A DNA stretch of 52,281 nt from positions 1 to 52,281 of the forward strand of contig NZ_PYBV01000058.1 in assembly GCF_003205615.1 (NCBI RefSeq). Reading direction: 5' to 3'. Both the position numbers and the translations under genes were made by a program. Below the pieces are notes generated by a model. It was given only the letters and a program-made list of their open reading frames with translations. It ran no database searches and was not told where the DNA came from. How positions within the stretch are numbered: the first letter of the stretch is position 1; every line of letters starts with the position of its first letter. This stretch comes from Micromonospora arborensis. GTDB taxonomy: Bacteria; Actinomycetota; Actinomycetes; Mycobacteriales; Micromonosporaceae. Of the stretch, positions 52,237 to 52,281 are shown one piece after another.

Positions 52237-52281
52237 GGCAGGAATTGTACGAAGCGGACCGGATCCGGCGGGTCAGGTCGG

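Overview
The window looks like a chromosomal segment of a high-GC actinomycete, most probably a Micromonospora-like member of the Micromonosporaceae. Reasons: strong G/C bias at third codon positions, many GTG and a few TTG starts, GTGA/ATGA stop-start overlaps, terminators that are GC-rich hairpins without T runs, and actinobacterial families such as Methyltransf_19 (DUF574), Scy/FilP-like coiled-coil proteins, DUF6585-like proteins and CopC/cupredoxin loci. The genus is an inference from style, not from a marker gene. No rRNA, tRNA, CRISPR array or intact insertion sequence was seen.

Layout. 1-4082: tail of an unknown gene, a large palindrome, a methyltransferase, a dTDP-rhamnose 4-epimerase-like SDR, and a b561/sulfite-oxidase-type fusion with a small membrane partner. 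4049-12348: the most interesting block. Seven minus-strand genes, several with 4-base stop/start overlaps, encode a BchC-like dehydrogenase, a PTPS/QueD-fold protein that has lost its catalytic residues, a GT4 glycosyltransferase, a methyltransferase, a flippase-like membrane protein, GTP cyclohydrolase II and a RibD-type reductase. They diverge from a CDP-alcohol phosphatidyltransferase and an LtaS-like phosphotransferase/sulfatase. Together they suggest a pathway that turns GTP into a pyrimidine or pterin-like product, decorates it, and perhaps moves or attaches it to the envelope. I know of no characterised system with this gene set. 12439-17280: a 1613-residue sortase-anchored surface protein with ten DUF11-type repeats.

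17281-23040: an accessory stretch with an IS110 remnant, hypothetical genes, one single-base frameshift, one GNAT gene interrupted by an in-frame TAG, an esterase, and an SDR that is divergent from a TetR regulator with two matching operators between them. 23721-29454: an XRE-cupin regulator divergent from a thioredoxin-reductase/methyltransferase fusion, then a Ugp-like ABC importer (two permeases and a lipoprotein, no ATPase) closed by a perfect hairpin terminator. 29690-34340: a Scy/FilP-like coiled-coil protein, a small ORF, a methyltransferase and a mercuric-reductase-like flavoprotein; the last two have similar promoter-like elements upstream.

34406-40712: three regulated stress or detoxification units: MarR with an aldo/keto reductase, a quinone reductase and an MBL hydrolase; then an SDR, an MFS exporter and a TetR regulator. 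40734-47460: a nucleotidyltransferase of aminoglycoside-resistance type; a probable copper locus (polytopic membrane protein, cupredoxin-like lipoprotein, CopC protein); and a secreted multidomain protein (PA14, propeller, discoidin, ricin-B). 47536-52281: DUF2267, an N-terminally shortened DUF574 methyltransferase, a SnoaL-like protein, an SDR, an anti-sigma-type ATPase, a DUF4440-like protein, an SMI1/KNR4 protein and a MOSC protein.
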